From Zetaproteobacteria bacterium (GTDB lineage: Bacteria > Pseudomonadota > Zetaproteobacteria > Mariprofundales > Mariprofundaceae), in the NCBI GenBank assembly GCA_021545625.1, contig JAJRVH010000227.1, positions 1-11,674 on the forward strand: 11,674 bases of DNA, given 5' to 3'. The first letter of the stretch is position 1. Every line of letters begins with the position of its first letter. The translations under genes were made by a program, and so were the position numbers. Shown piece by piece: positions 1 to 6,380 of this stretch. The notes below the pieces were generated by a model. The model did not search any database. It had not been told where the DNA came from and saw nothing but the letters and a program-made list of their open reading frames with translations.

Positions 1-1786
1 CAGATTGCTGGAAGCATTGTTTCTGGTGCTGTTGCTGGTGCTTCTGGTGGTCACCTGGCGCGCCGGCGTCATAATCCGGGCATTGCAGCGCCTGACCCGC
101 ATCAGTACGGATATTGCCGAACGCAACCGCTTCGATATCGAAGCCCCGACGCACACCCCGATTCGTGACATCAACCGCCTGTCGACTTCGTTCAACCAGA
201 TGTCCGCCCAGCTGACTGGTTATCAGAATGAACTGGAGGAAAAGGTCAGGGTCCGCACCATGGAGCTTTCGCGCCTGCAGGCCGCGATCGAACAAACGCA
301 GGACATCGTTCTGATCACCGACCGGGATGCCGTGATCCAGTATGTGAACCCGGCCTTCGAAAGGGTGTCCGGTTACAGCGCCGAAGAGGCCGTCGGCCAG
401 CGGGCCAGCCTGGTCAAAAGCGGTGAAATGCCGGCCGAGTTCTATCAACGGATGTGGGACACCATCCTGGGCGGTCAAAGCTGGCAGGCGACCTTCATCA
501 ACCGCAACAAGGCCGGCGAACTCTACGAGGTCGAGCAGGCCATTTCGCCGATCTCCAATGAAAAAAACGACATCACCGGCTTCGTCTCCGTGCAGCGCGA
601 TGTTACCGAAGAACGCAGGCGCCAGAAAATGCTCGAACACACCCAGCGGCTCGAGTCGCTGGGCATTCTGGCCGGTGGTATTGCCCATGATTTCAACAAC
701 CTGCTGACAACGATCATGGGCAACGCGGGACTGGCCCGCATACACGTATCCGACAGCAGTCCGGTGGCCACCCACCTGCAGCATATCGAGGAAGCCAGCG
801 AACGGGCCGCCGACCTGTGCAAACAGATGCTGGCCTATTCGGGCAAGGGAAAGTTTATCGTCGTCCCCCTCGACCTGAGCGAGCTTATCCGCGACATCAT
901 GAAGCTGCTCAGGGTATCCATCGGCAAACATATCAGCCTGCGCACCGATCTTGCCGACAAACTGCCGACCATCGAGGCGGACCGGGCCCAGATTCAGCAG
1001 GTCATCATGAATCTGGTCATCAATGCCGCCGAGGCAATCGGAGACAGGCACGGCAATATCATCATCCATACGGGCGTCATGGACGCCGATCCCGCCTATC
1101 TGAAATCCACGCACCTCGACGAATCGCTTCCGGCCGGACGCTATGTGTTCATGGAGGTATGCGATGACGGCTGCGGCATGAGCCGCGACACGCGCCGGAA
1201 GCTGTTCGACCCCTTCTTTACCACCAAGTTCACCGGTCGCGGCCTCGGCATGAGCGCCATTCTCGGCATCGTCAGGGGTCATCAAGGTGCCATCAAGGTT
1301 TATTCCGAAGAAGGCAAGGGCAGCACATTCAAGATTCTGCTGCCGGCATCGGATCTTCCCGAAGCGGCAACCTCCCGCTTCCACGAAACGACCGACTGGC
1401 GGGGAGAAGGCCGCATTCTGGTCGTGGACGACGAGGAAAACATCCGAAGCACGGCATCGATGATGCTGGAAAACATGGGCTTCGAAGTCTGCACCGCCTG
1501 CGACGGCGAAGAGGCTGTCAAACTCTTCAGACAGGAACATGAACGGATCGACCTTGTGCTGCTGGACATGACAATGCCGAATATGGACGGAAAAACGGCA
1601 TTCCGGGAATTGCGGCGCATCGCTCCGGACGTGCGGGTGATCCTGACCAGCGGCTACAATGAACAGGAAGCGACCAATCACTTTGCCGGCAAGGGCCTGG
1701 CCGGCTTTATCCAGAAGCCCTACAGGGTACGTGCCCTGCGTCAGAAACTCGAGGAAATCCTGCGCTCAAAAAACGATCAGGACTGA
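1..1786 (+). CDS. Hybrid sensor histidine kinase (HAMP-PAS-HisKA-HATPase-REC), 5' partial
   Basis: Membrane hybrid histidine kinase that would sense a signal, autophosphorylate on His and pass phosphate to its own receiver. The frame is open to the window edge (TTG at 5 is preceded by an in-frame Arg codon), so the true start and any periplasmic sensor lie upstream. Counting from the TTG at 5: a transmembrane helix at about 3-25, HAMP at about 25-77, a short coiled coil, PAS at about 90-205, then HisKA with the H-box GGIAHDFNNLL (His228). The HATPase domain has the N-box around Asn336, the G1 box DDGCGM (387-392), FFTTK (404-408) and the G2 box GRGLGM. The receiver (about 468-590) has the acidic pair Asp475/476, phospho-acceptor Asp521, Thr548 and Lys571. 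All catalytic residues are present, so it should be active. No output domain follows the receiver, so a separate phosphotransfer partner or feedback role is likely. Its 3' end overlaps the convergent DUF455 gene by 10 bases. The signal is unknown. Confidence 0.93.
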   Translation, partial: RLLEALFLVLLLVLLVVTWRAGVIIRALQRLTRISTDIAERNRFDIEAPTHTPIRDINRLSTSFNQMSAQLTGYQNELEEKVRVRTMELSRLQAAIEQTQDIVLITDRDAVIQYVNPAFERVSGYSAEEAVGQRASLVKSGEMPAEFYQRMWDTILGGQSWQATFINRNKAGELYEVEQAISPISNEKNDITGFVSVQRDVTEERRRQKMLEHTQRLESLGILAGGIAHDFNNLLTTIMGNAGLARIHVSDSSPVATHLQHIEEASERAADLCKQMLAYSGKGKFIVVPLDLSELIRDIMKLLRVSIGKHISLRTDLADKLPTIEADRAQIQQVIMNLVINAAEAIGDRHGNIIIHTGVMDADPAYLKSTHLDESLPAGRYVFMEVCDDGCGMSRDTRRKLFDPFFTTKFTGRGLGMSAILGIVRGHQGAIKVYSEEGKGSTFKILLPASDLPEAATSRFHETTDWRGEGRILVVDDEENIRSTASMMLENMGFEVCTACDGEEAVKLFRQEHERIDLVLLDMTMPNMDGKTAFRELRRIAPDVRVILTSGYNEQEATNHFAGKGLAGFIQKPYRVRALRQKLEEILRSKNDQD

Positions 1787-2559
1787 GCCATGCGACGAAG
1801 TTCCGCCTGCGTAAACCCGGCCTGCCGGCGCGCTCCCAGATTGAACGGCCCGAACAGGCCTTTGGGAAAATGCTGCTTCAGCAACCGTTCAAACACCGGC
1901 GCAGCCTCAAGGCCGCGCTGCCCGCACAGATACATGAACCAGCGCGTGCCAATGGCGACATGACCAACCTCGTCCCGGAGAATGATGTCGAGAATGCTGA
2001 CGGCATGCTCGTCTCCGGCATCGACAAGCTTTTTCTGGATGCCGGGCGTCACATCCAGACCGCGCGCTTCCAGCACGCGCGGCACCAGGGCCATGCGTTC
2101 CAGTACATCGTGGGATGTCTTTTCACACATGTCCCACAGGCCGCCATGGGCGTCGCAATCGCCGTATTCCATACCGAGATGCCTCAAATGCGCCCGCACC
2201 AGTTCGAAATGATAGGCCTCTTCCTCCGCAACCTTCAGCCAGTCCGTATAATAGTCTGCAGGCATGCCGGCGAAGCGACAGATGGCATCCAGCGCCAGGT
2301 TGATGGCATTGAACTCGATATGTGCGATCGCATGCATCAGCACGGCCCGGGAACGGCGTTTGGCAAAACCGCGCCGCGGCACGCGGGATCCCCTGACAAG
2401 CAGCGGTCTGGATGGCCGCCCCGGAGAAGCAACCGGTGCAACGGCCGCGCACGCATCGAGATGCCAGCCTCCCGCCGCCAGCTCGCGAACCGCGGCCAGT
2501 TTCCGCTCGACATCGTCCATCAGCAGGCAGTCGCGCGCCGAGGCCCTCAATTCATTCAC
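1777..2559 (-). CDS. DUF455 ferritin-like protein (MiaE-like fold)
   Basis: A 260-residue DUF455 protein, a ferritin-like superfamily member whose biochemical role is not established. The helical region carries the expected metal-ligand pattern, numbered from the GTG start: His76/His80/Glu82 in HAIAHIEFNAI, Glu114xxHis117 in AEEEAYHFEL, Glu164 in LEARGLD, and Glu197xxHis200 in RDEVGHVAIG. Two ExxH motifs plus two extra Glu residues fit a carboxylate-bridged di-iron site. That assignment is inferred from motifs. The GTG start at 2559 is chosen because AAGGAG lies six bases upstream (2566-2571). The reading frame stays open to 2658, but that extension is Cys-rich, unlike the family, and overlaps hflD. 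No signal peptide is seen, so it is probably cytoplasmic. It is divergent from hflD, with about 97 bases between the starts, and its stop lies inside the end of the hybrid kinase. A hydroxylase or oxidase role is possible but unproven. Confidence 0.88.
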   Translation of the reverse strand: MNELRASARDCLLMDDVERKLAAVRELAAGGWHLDACAAVAPVASPGRPSRPLLVRGSRVPRRGFAKRRSRAVLMHAIAHIEFNAINLALDAICRFAGMPADYYTDWLKVAEEEAYHFELVRAHLRHLGMEYGDCDAHGGLWDMCEKTSHDVLERMALVPRVLEARGLDVTPGIQKKLVDAGDEHAVSILDIILRDEVGHVAIGTRWFMYLCGQRGLEAAPVFERLLKQHFPKGLFGPFNLGARRQAGFTQAELRRMAQS

Positions 2560-2565
2560 CCTCAA

Positions 2566-2571
2566 CTCCTT
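2566..2571 (-). promoter_or_regulatory. Shine-Dalgarno deciding the GTG start of the DUF455 gene
   Basis: On the minus strand AAGGAG is followed by a six-base spacer (TTGAGG) and then GTG-AAT-GAA, the beginning of VNELRASARDCLL. This sets the start at 2559 instead of the longer open frame reaching 2658. An out-of-frame ATG lies within the first codons (GTGAATG). Confidence 0.75.
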
Positions 2572-2656
2572 CGTACTTGAGCATCCTTGCATCCCTCTCC
2601 AGCATGGAGGCATGTCCGGCAATCCTACATCCAGTCCACAGCATGCCGAAAGCACC

Positions 2657-3277
2657 ATGTATCAGCGGGCCGCAGCACTGGCGGCGCTGACCCAGTCCGT
2701 TTATCTGGTCGACCAGATCGCCCGCAAGGGCATCGTCGACATCGAAGACTTTCGCACCTGCATCGAAAGCATCTTCGTCCGGGACGATGCGCCGCTGTCC
2801 GTGTACGGCACCCCCTACCGGCTGCGTACCGGCCTGCGCATCAGCGCCCGGTTGCTCAGCGGCCAGGAAATGCCGCAGGGGAAAGCCCTGATGACCTACA
2901 GTGCCGGCCTGTTTGCACTCGAGCGCCGGCTTCCCAAGCACCCCGATCATTATCGCCTGCTGGCCGAAGGCATCCAGCGCATCGGCAAACAGCGACAGTA
3001 TTTCGGCGATGCCTTGCATGCCAGCGTCATCGCCGCCATCGCCGACCTTTACGGCCAGACCATCAGCACCATGAAACCACGCATCATCGTACGGGGAAAA
3101 ACCGAATTTCTCGGGCAAAGCGCCAATACCCGGCGCGTACGCGCCCTGCTGATGGCCGGACTGCGGGCGGCACATCTCTGGCATCTGCACGGCGGCGGCC
3201 ACCTGACCCTGCTGCTGCGCCGCAAGGCGCTCCTGCACGAAATCGACAGGCTGCAACGGCAGGCCTCCCCCCTGTGA
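2657..3277 (+). CDS. hflD: High frequency lysogenization protein HflD homologue
   Basis: A 206-residue, mostly helical cytoplasmic or membrane-associated protein of the HflD family. In E. coli, HflD affects the lysis-lysogeny decision of phage lambda by interacting with the CII activator; its normal cell function is unclear. Family landmarks recalled from E. coli are present: the N-terminal ALAALTQSVYLVDQIA (E. coli has a matching LAGICQSARLVQQLA), the central TYSAGLFALERRL, IADLYGQTISTMKPRI, and the C-terminal LLMAGLRAAHLWHLHGGG followed by a basic stretch. ATG 2657 is preferred because the family begins about here. An in-frame ATG at 2612 would add 15 polar residues, but its GGAGG lies only one base away, too close for normal use. 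In many gammaproteobacteria hflD sits between mnmA and purB. Here it is instead divergent from a DUF455 gene and followed by an unrelated secreted-protein pair. Confidence 0.88.
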   Translation: MYQRAAALAALTQSVYLVDQIARKGIVDIEDFRTCIESIFVRDDAPLSVYGTPYRLRTGLRISARLLSGQEMPQGKALMTYSAGLFALERRLPKHPDHYRLLAEGIQRIGKQRQYFGDALHASVIAAIADLYGQTISTMKPRIIVRGKTEFLGQSANTRRVRALLMAGLRAAHLWHLHGGGHLTLLLRRKALLHEIDRLQRQASPL

Positions 3278-3303
3278 TATTTCTAACCGGCTGACGATAC
3301 CCG

Positions 3304-3326
3304 CAGAGACTAGGCTTTCTGTTTTT
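3304..3326 (+). terminator. Weak intrinsic terminator candidate after hflD
   Basis: CAGAGA (3304-3309) can pair with TTTCTG (3316-3321), including one G-U pair, across a six-base loop, and five T residues (3322-3326) follow directly. The shape is that of an intrinsic terminator, but the stem is short and AT-rich. It sits just before the ribosome binding site of the next gene (3330-3335), so it might only partly block read-through from hflD. Confidence 0.3.
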
Positions 3327-3329
3327 GCG

Positions 3330-3335
3330 AGGAGG
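3330..3335 (+). promoter_or_regulatory. Consensus Shine-Dalgarno for the small secreted protein gene
   Basis: AGGAGG lies six bases (AAAAAC) before the ATG at 3342. It is the strongest ribosome binding site in the left half of the window and gives good support that this short gene is real and well translated. Confidence 0.75.
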
Positions 3336-3341
3336 AAAAAC

Positions 3342-3596
3342 ATGCGATTACTGATCTTATTTTTACCATTGCTGGCATATTCACTGCCGGCAGAGGCCGG
3401 CATGCTCACCGGCATTGACGAACGGCAGGCGTATCTCGAAGCACCACTGCAAAACAAGAAGGACTATCATGCCTGCCTTGCCCGTGAACTGGCCATGATC
3501 GCCAGCCTTGAAAAGGGGCAGCACGACACCGAAGTGGCCCGCCGCTTCATGGACATGGCCGAGCAGCATGCCGGAAAGGCCGGAGGCAGGCCATGA
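3342..3596 (+). CDS. Small secreted protein of unknown function
   Basis: An 84-residue protein I do not recognise. Residues 1-19 form a clear Sec signal peptide: MRLL, a hydrophobic core LILFLPLLAYSL, and a cleavage site after AEA. This leaves a mature periplasmic protein of about 65 residues. The mature part is polar and predicted helical, with a single cysteine (Cys45, in DYHACLARELAMIASLE). The end, from EVARRFMDMAEQHA to GKAGGRP, looks like an amphipathic helix and a flexible tail. There is no lipobox, because the cysteine is too far from the signal peptide. A perfect AGGAGG with six-base spacing supports ATG 3342. Its stop overlaps the start of the OmpA-family lipoprotein gene by four bases (ATGA), so the two are translated as a coupled pair and probably act together in the envelope. 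That partnership is inferred from gene order only. Confidence 0.75.
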   Translation: MRLLILFLPLLAYSLPAEAGMLTGIDERQAYLEAPLQNKKDYHACLARELAMIASLEKGQHDTEVARRFMDMAEQHAGKAGGRP

Positions 3597-4243
3597 AGCG
3601 CCTGGCTTTCATTCCGATATTGATGCTGTCCGCCTGTGCAGCAACACCATTCGACATCAAACGCGATGAACTCGCCGGCGCCCGCCAGGCGATCCAGGCA
3701 GCCAAGGCGGCCGGTGCCGAGCGGTGCGCCCCGAAGCTGCTGGCCGAGGCCGAAGCTGCTCTCTATCACGCGGCCCACGAACTGGACGAAACGGGACAGC
3801 ATCCGGACGAAACGGCCTCGCTGATCGCCGCAGCAGCAAGCAAAGGGATGCAGGCCCGGCAGATCGCAATCCGGCACTGTCAGCCGAAAGCCCGGAAAAA
3901 ACCGGAGATCATTTCGCTGTCCGGCGTTCGTTTCGCCACGAACAGTGCCGAACTGACCGTCGACTCCCTGGCCGTTCTGGACAAGGCAGTGGAAACGCTG
4001 AAAAAACGCGCCGATATCCGTGTCGAGGTGGCTGCCCATACGGACAGCCGGGGCAACGACGCCTATAATCTGGCGCTTTCCAAACGCAGGGCGGCCAGCG
4101 TCTATCGCTATCTGGTCGAACATGGCATCGATGCGAAGCGGCTGAATGCGCACGGATATGGGGAAAGCCGGCCGGTCGCAGACAACGGCACGGCGGACGG
4201 ACGGGCCAGGAACCGGCGCGTCGAACTGCGCATACTGGAATAG
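3593..4243 (+). CDS. OmpA-family outer-membrane lipoprotein (peptidoglycan-binding)
   Basis: A 216-residue lipoprotein. The signal peptide ends in the lipobox LSAC with Cys15 as lipidation site; the next residues (AATP) contain no Asp at +2, so sorting to the outer membrane is expected. Residues about 22-98 form an alanine-rich helical region resembling the DUF4398 type often fused to OmpA domains. It contains Cys45 and Cys96, which could form a disulfide. Residues about 107-216 are an OmpA C-terminal domain: IISLSGVRFATNSAEL, then HTDSRGNDAYNLALSKRRA with the peptidoglycan-contact Asp151 and Arg166, then GYGESRPVADNGTADGRARNRRVEL. It should tether the outer membrane to the cell wall. The ATG at 3593 overlaps the stop of the small secreted gene (ATGA), and GGAGG lies upstream within that gene. 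It resembles Pal or YiaD-like proteins, but the Tol-Pal genes are absent here, so I do not call it pal. Confidence 0.9.
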   Translation: MKRLAFIPILMLSACAATPFDIKRDELAGARQAIQAAKAAGAERCAPKLLAEAEAALYHAAHELDETGQHPDETASLIAAAASKGMQARQIAIRHCQPKARKKPEIISLSGVRFATNSAELTVDSLAVLDKAVETLKKRADIRVEVAAHTDSRGNDAYNLALSKRRAASVYRYLVEHGIDAKRLNAHGYGESRPVADNGTADGRARNRRVELRILE

Positions 4244-4283
4244 GCGGATACTTCCGGTTGATACGATAAATCCTTATGCTTGG

Positions 4284-4311
4284 ATGCGGGCTGTGCAAAA
4301 ACAGCCCGCAT
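4284..4311 (+). terminator. Perfect 11-bp hairpin: terminator or leader of the CRP-family gene
   Basis: ATGCGGGCTGT (4284-4294) and its exact reverse complement ACAGCCCGCAT (4301-4311) flank a six-base loop GCAAAA. Two G-U pairs could extend the stem on the outside. Only three T residues follow in total (4311-4313) before CCGG, so it is a poor classical intrinsic terminator on this strand. It lies 40 bases after the OmpA-family stop and 28 bases before the CRP-family ATG. It may end or attenuate transcription from the lipoprotein pair, protect an mRNA end, or act in the leader of the regulator. Confidence 0.55.
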
Positions 4312-4339
4312 TTCCGGAATGCGAAGGAGAAAGGCCGTC

Positions 4340-5005
4340 ATGACGACATGGCAAACGCTCGATCTTCCCAGGCCGCAATTTACCGCCGATGATTTCCCCG
4401 ATGCCCGGGAAATCGCTGTCGGACAAGGGCGGTTTGTGCTTTTCGAGGGGGAGGGGCATCAGGGTCATTGCTACCTGATCACCGAGGGACAGCTGGATGT
4501 CCGCCTGGTCACCAGCAGCGGCCACGAAACCCTTCTCTATCGCCTGGGCCCCGGCGAGCTGGTCGGCGAGCTCGGCATGTTCGGTCAGCGGGTACGAACG
4601 GCCAGCATCCTTGCCATAACCCCCTGCCGGCTGCTGCAGATTTCTCCGGCCTGCTTCAAGCGCCGCTTCTCCAGTGACGATTTCAGGCTGCGGATCATGT
4701 CGCTGTTCCTTTCCCGCTATCAGCGTTCGCACGATGTCATTTGCCGACTCGGACAACCGACCATTGCCGCCAAGCTGTGTCGCTATCTTCTGAGCCTGCC
4801 GCAATGGCAGCAGATATCCGGCCCTCATATCATCGTGCAGCTGGGAAGCCACAGCGAACTGGCCCGCATGCTCAGCTGTCAGCGCGAAACCGTTACGCGT
4901 GCATTCAAGGCGCTGCAACAATTCGGCATTCTGGAAAGCATGGAGAACCGAACCTATCGCGTTCACCGACAGGCCGCACAAATGTTCATGGACGATGAAG
5001 CGTGA
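4340..5005 (+). CDS. CRP/FNR-family transcriptional regulator
   Basis: A 221-residue DNA-binding regulator with the CRP layout: a cyclic-nucleotide-binding beta-roll (about 22-110), a dimerisation helix (about 112-138) and a winged helix-turn-helix (about 140-215). The phosphate-binding cassette is largely kept: GELVGELGMFGQRVRTAS, with Glu77 and Arg86 matching the E. coli CRP cAMP contacts Glu72 and Arg82. The recognition helix CQRETVTRAFKAL carries the family RETV core. By hand alignment, the CRP dimer-helix adenine contacts Thr127/Ser128 become Ser130/His131, so the ligand may not be cAMP. The cysteines do not form the N-terminal cluster of FNR, so an iron-sulfur oxygen sensor is unlikely. 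ATG 4340 has AAGGAG upstream (4324-4329). A TTG at 4280 is in frame but lies at the hairpin. The gene converges on pelG with four bases between stops, making control of pel plausible but unproven. Confidence 0.92.
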   Translation: MTTWQTLDLPRPQFTADDFPDAREIAVGQGRFVLFEGEGHQGHCYLITEGQLDVRLVTSSGHETLLYRLGPGELVGELGMFGQRVRTASILAITPCRLLQISPACFKRRFSSDDFRLRIMSLFLSRYQRSHDVICRLGQPTIAAKLCRYLLSLPQWQQISGPHIIVQLGSHSELARMLSCQRETVTRAFKALQQFGILESMENRTYRVHRQAAQMFMDDEA

Positions 5006-5009
5006 AAGG

Positions 5010-6380
5010 TCAACGCTGCAGCATGAAGGTTTCATACTCCAGCCTGTCAAATTTTCTCGACAACACCATGATCGACACCGCGCAGACCAGCAACAGCGAC
5101 ATCGCGAAGCCATAACCGTAAAACACCGGCCCGAGCATCTGGCTCAGTACCGTCAACAGAATATTGGAAACAAGAAACAGCAGGCAAAGCCAGACAACGA
5201 TCATGCGCTTGTCGAGATAGAACAGCACATTGATCAGGGCCATGAACAACACCTGCAGTGCCACGCCGATCAGGTCGATATTGAACAGGGGCAGATAAAG
5301 GCTGGAAATCCCGAACAGCCCCAGCAACGAGGCGCCCATCAGCATGGCCAGCAGAATCGTGATGCCCTGCACCTTGAAAATCTCGTAGATCCCCTGACGT
5401 ACGGTAAACACCATCTGGTTGCGATAATATTCCAGCTTGTTGAGCGTGCCTCCCTCGCGCACCGCGTCGTAAAACAGATCGTACTGCTCGACGAAATCCG
5501 TTTCCATGCGCACCAGAAACACGGCCATGCCGGGAATGATCGACAGATAGGCGAGAAAGATCGGAAAGTCGTAGATAAACGAAGCCCTGAGCGGCCCGAT
5601 CACCGCCTCGGATGTCACGGGATTGAACCAGAACAAAAACTTGTCGGCCCAGATGCCCATGTTCAGAAGCACACCCGTCGCGGCCAGGCTGTAGAAACAC
5701 TTGCGACGGTCAAGAAACTCGAAAGCCAGCAGGTTCGGGGCCGGATAATCGCGTATCACCAGCCACAGCAACATGAACAGCAACAGGGCCTGACCACTGA
5801 CAAAGCCGAACAGCAGCCCCTCCAGTCCGTATGACATCAACGACAGGGCAATCATCGTCGACAGGCTGTAACCGATAAAGAAAGCCCACAGGATGGAGCG
5901 ATACTCCTTCATGCCGTTCAGAAACACGACCACGACCCACAGATTGTTGAGAATCACGAATCCCGCGAACATCAGTATTTCATAGACGGGGGATTCATTG
6001 AAAAGGGTGACCAGCAACCCGCCGCCAAGCAGGGCCGCCAGAAGACTCGTGACCAGCATCGAACCGAACAGGTTGGGCAGGACAAGATCGCGCCGCTTCT
6101 CGAACAGACGGTCGGCCGTGAAGCGGGTATACATGAGCTGCAGACCGCCGGTCAGAATCAGCGAACAGGCCACCAGATAGGTGATCGAAACAAGAAACTG
6201 AACCACATCCCGGTCATCCGTGCCCAGCAGGCGCGTGATTACGCCGATCGCCATCACGCCGAGGATGGAAAGAATCCAGGGGCCCGAGCTGATCACCCCC
6301 GCATAGGCATAGGCCCGAAACACGCCGAAACTCTTTTCATCGGCCAGCAGGCGCCTGAGTTCAAAACCGATGCCGGCCAT
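5010..6380 (-). CDS. pelG: Pel polysaccharide inner-membrane protein PelG
   Basis: A 456-residue polytopic membrane protein, about the length of P. aeruginosa PelG, distantly related to the MATE/Wzx flippase group. It forms the membrane channel of the Pel synthase complex with PelD and PelE and is thought to move the polymer synthesised by PelF across the inner membrane. The N-terminus MAGIGFELRRLL followed by AYAYAGVISSGPWILSI is typical of the family. About 12 hydrophobic segments follow, separated by a cytoplasmic-looking stretch around METDFVEQYDLFYDAVREG. The ATG at 6380 shares one base with the pelF stop (TGATG), with AGGGGG shortly before it, so translation is coupled to pelF. It is the last gene of the visible operon. 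Its stop is four bases from that of the CRP-family gene, with no hairpin-plus-T-run terminator seen. Confidence 0.95.
   Translation of the reverse strand: MAGIGFELRRLLADEKSFGVFRAYAYAGVISSGPWILSILGVMAIGVITRLLGTDDRDVVQFLVSITYLVACSLILTGGLQLMYTRFTADRLFEKRRDLVLPNLFGSMLVTSLLAALLGGGLLVTLFNESPVYEILMFAGFVILNNLWVVVVFLNGMKEYRSILWAFFIGYSLSTMIALSLMSYGLEGLLFGFVSGQALLLFMLLWLVIRDYPAPNLLAFEFLDRRKCFYSLAATGVLLNMGIWADKFLFWFNPVTSEAVIGPLRASFIYDFPIFLAYLSIIPGMAVFLVRMETDFVEQYDLFYDAVREGGTLNKLEYYRNQMVFTVRQGIYEIFKVQGITILLAMLMGASLLGLFGISSLYLPLFNIDLIGVALQVLFMALINVLFYLDKRMIVVWLCLLFLVSNILLTVLSQMLGPVFYGYGFAMSLLLVCAVSIMVLSRKFDRLEYETFMLQR

Noticed and set aside
1870..2580. Long open frame on the plus strand opposite the DUF455 gene
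   Set aside because: It is antisense to a protein with clear ferritin-like motifs, is rich in His, Arg and Gln without domain character, and has no ribosome site; a by-product of GC-rich codon use.
3291..3316. CTGACG and TAGGCT as a promoter for the secreted-protein gene
   Set aside because: The spacer is 14 bases and both hexamers match poorly.
2552..3457. 301-codon open frame on the minus strand across hflD and the secreted-protein gene start
   Set aside because: It overlaps hflD and the well-supported start of the small secreted gene, has low-complexity Gly/Ala/Gln composition and no recognisable domain.
4258..4273. Possible FNR/CRP-type operator around TTGATACGATAAAT
   Set aside because: The second half-site does not match ATCAA or the CRP half-site, and dyad symmetry breaks after two bases.
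4258..4280. TTGATA and TATGCT resembling promoter elements before the CRP-family gene
   Set aside because: The two hexamers are only 11 bases apart, too close for a sigma-70 promoter, and neither has a good partner at 16-18 bases.
5010..5030. Short palindrome GCTGCAGC near the pelG end as a terminator
   Set aside because: Four-base half sites with no loop and no T-run; a chance PstI-like palindrome.
4899..5834. 311-codon plus-strand frame opposite pelG
   Set aside because: The translation is His/Gln-rich, typical of the antisense of membrane-protein codons, and pelG is a confident match on the other strand.
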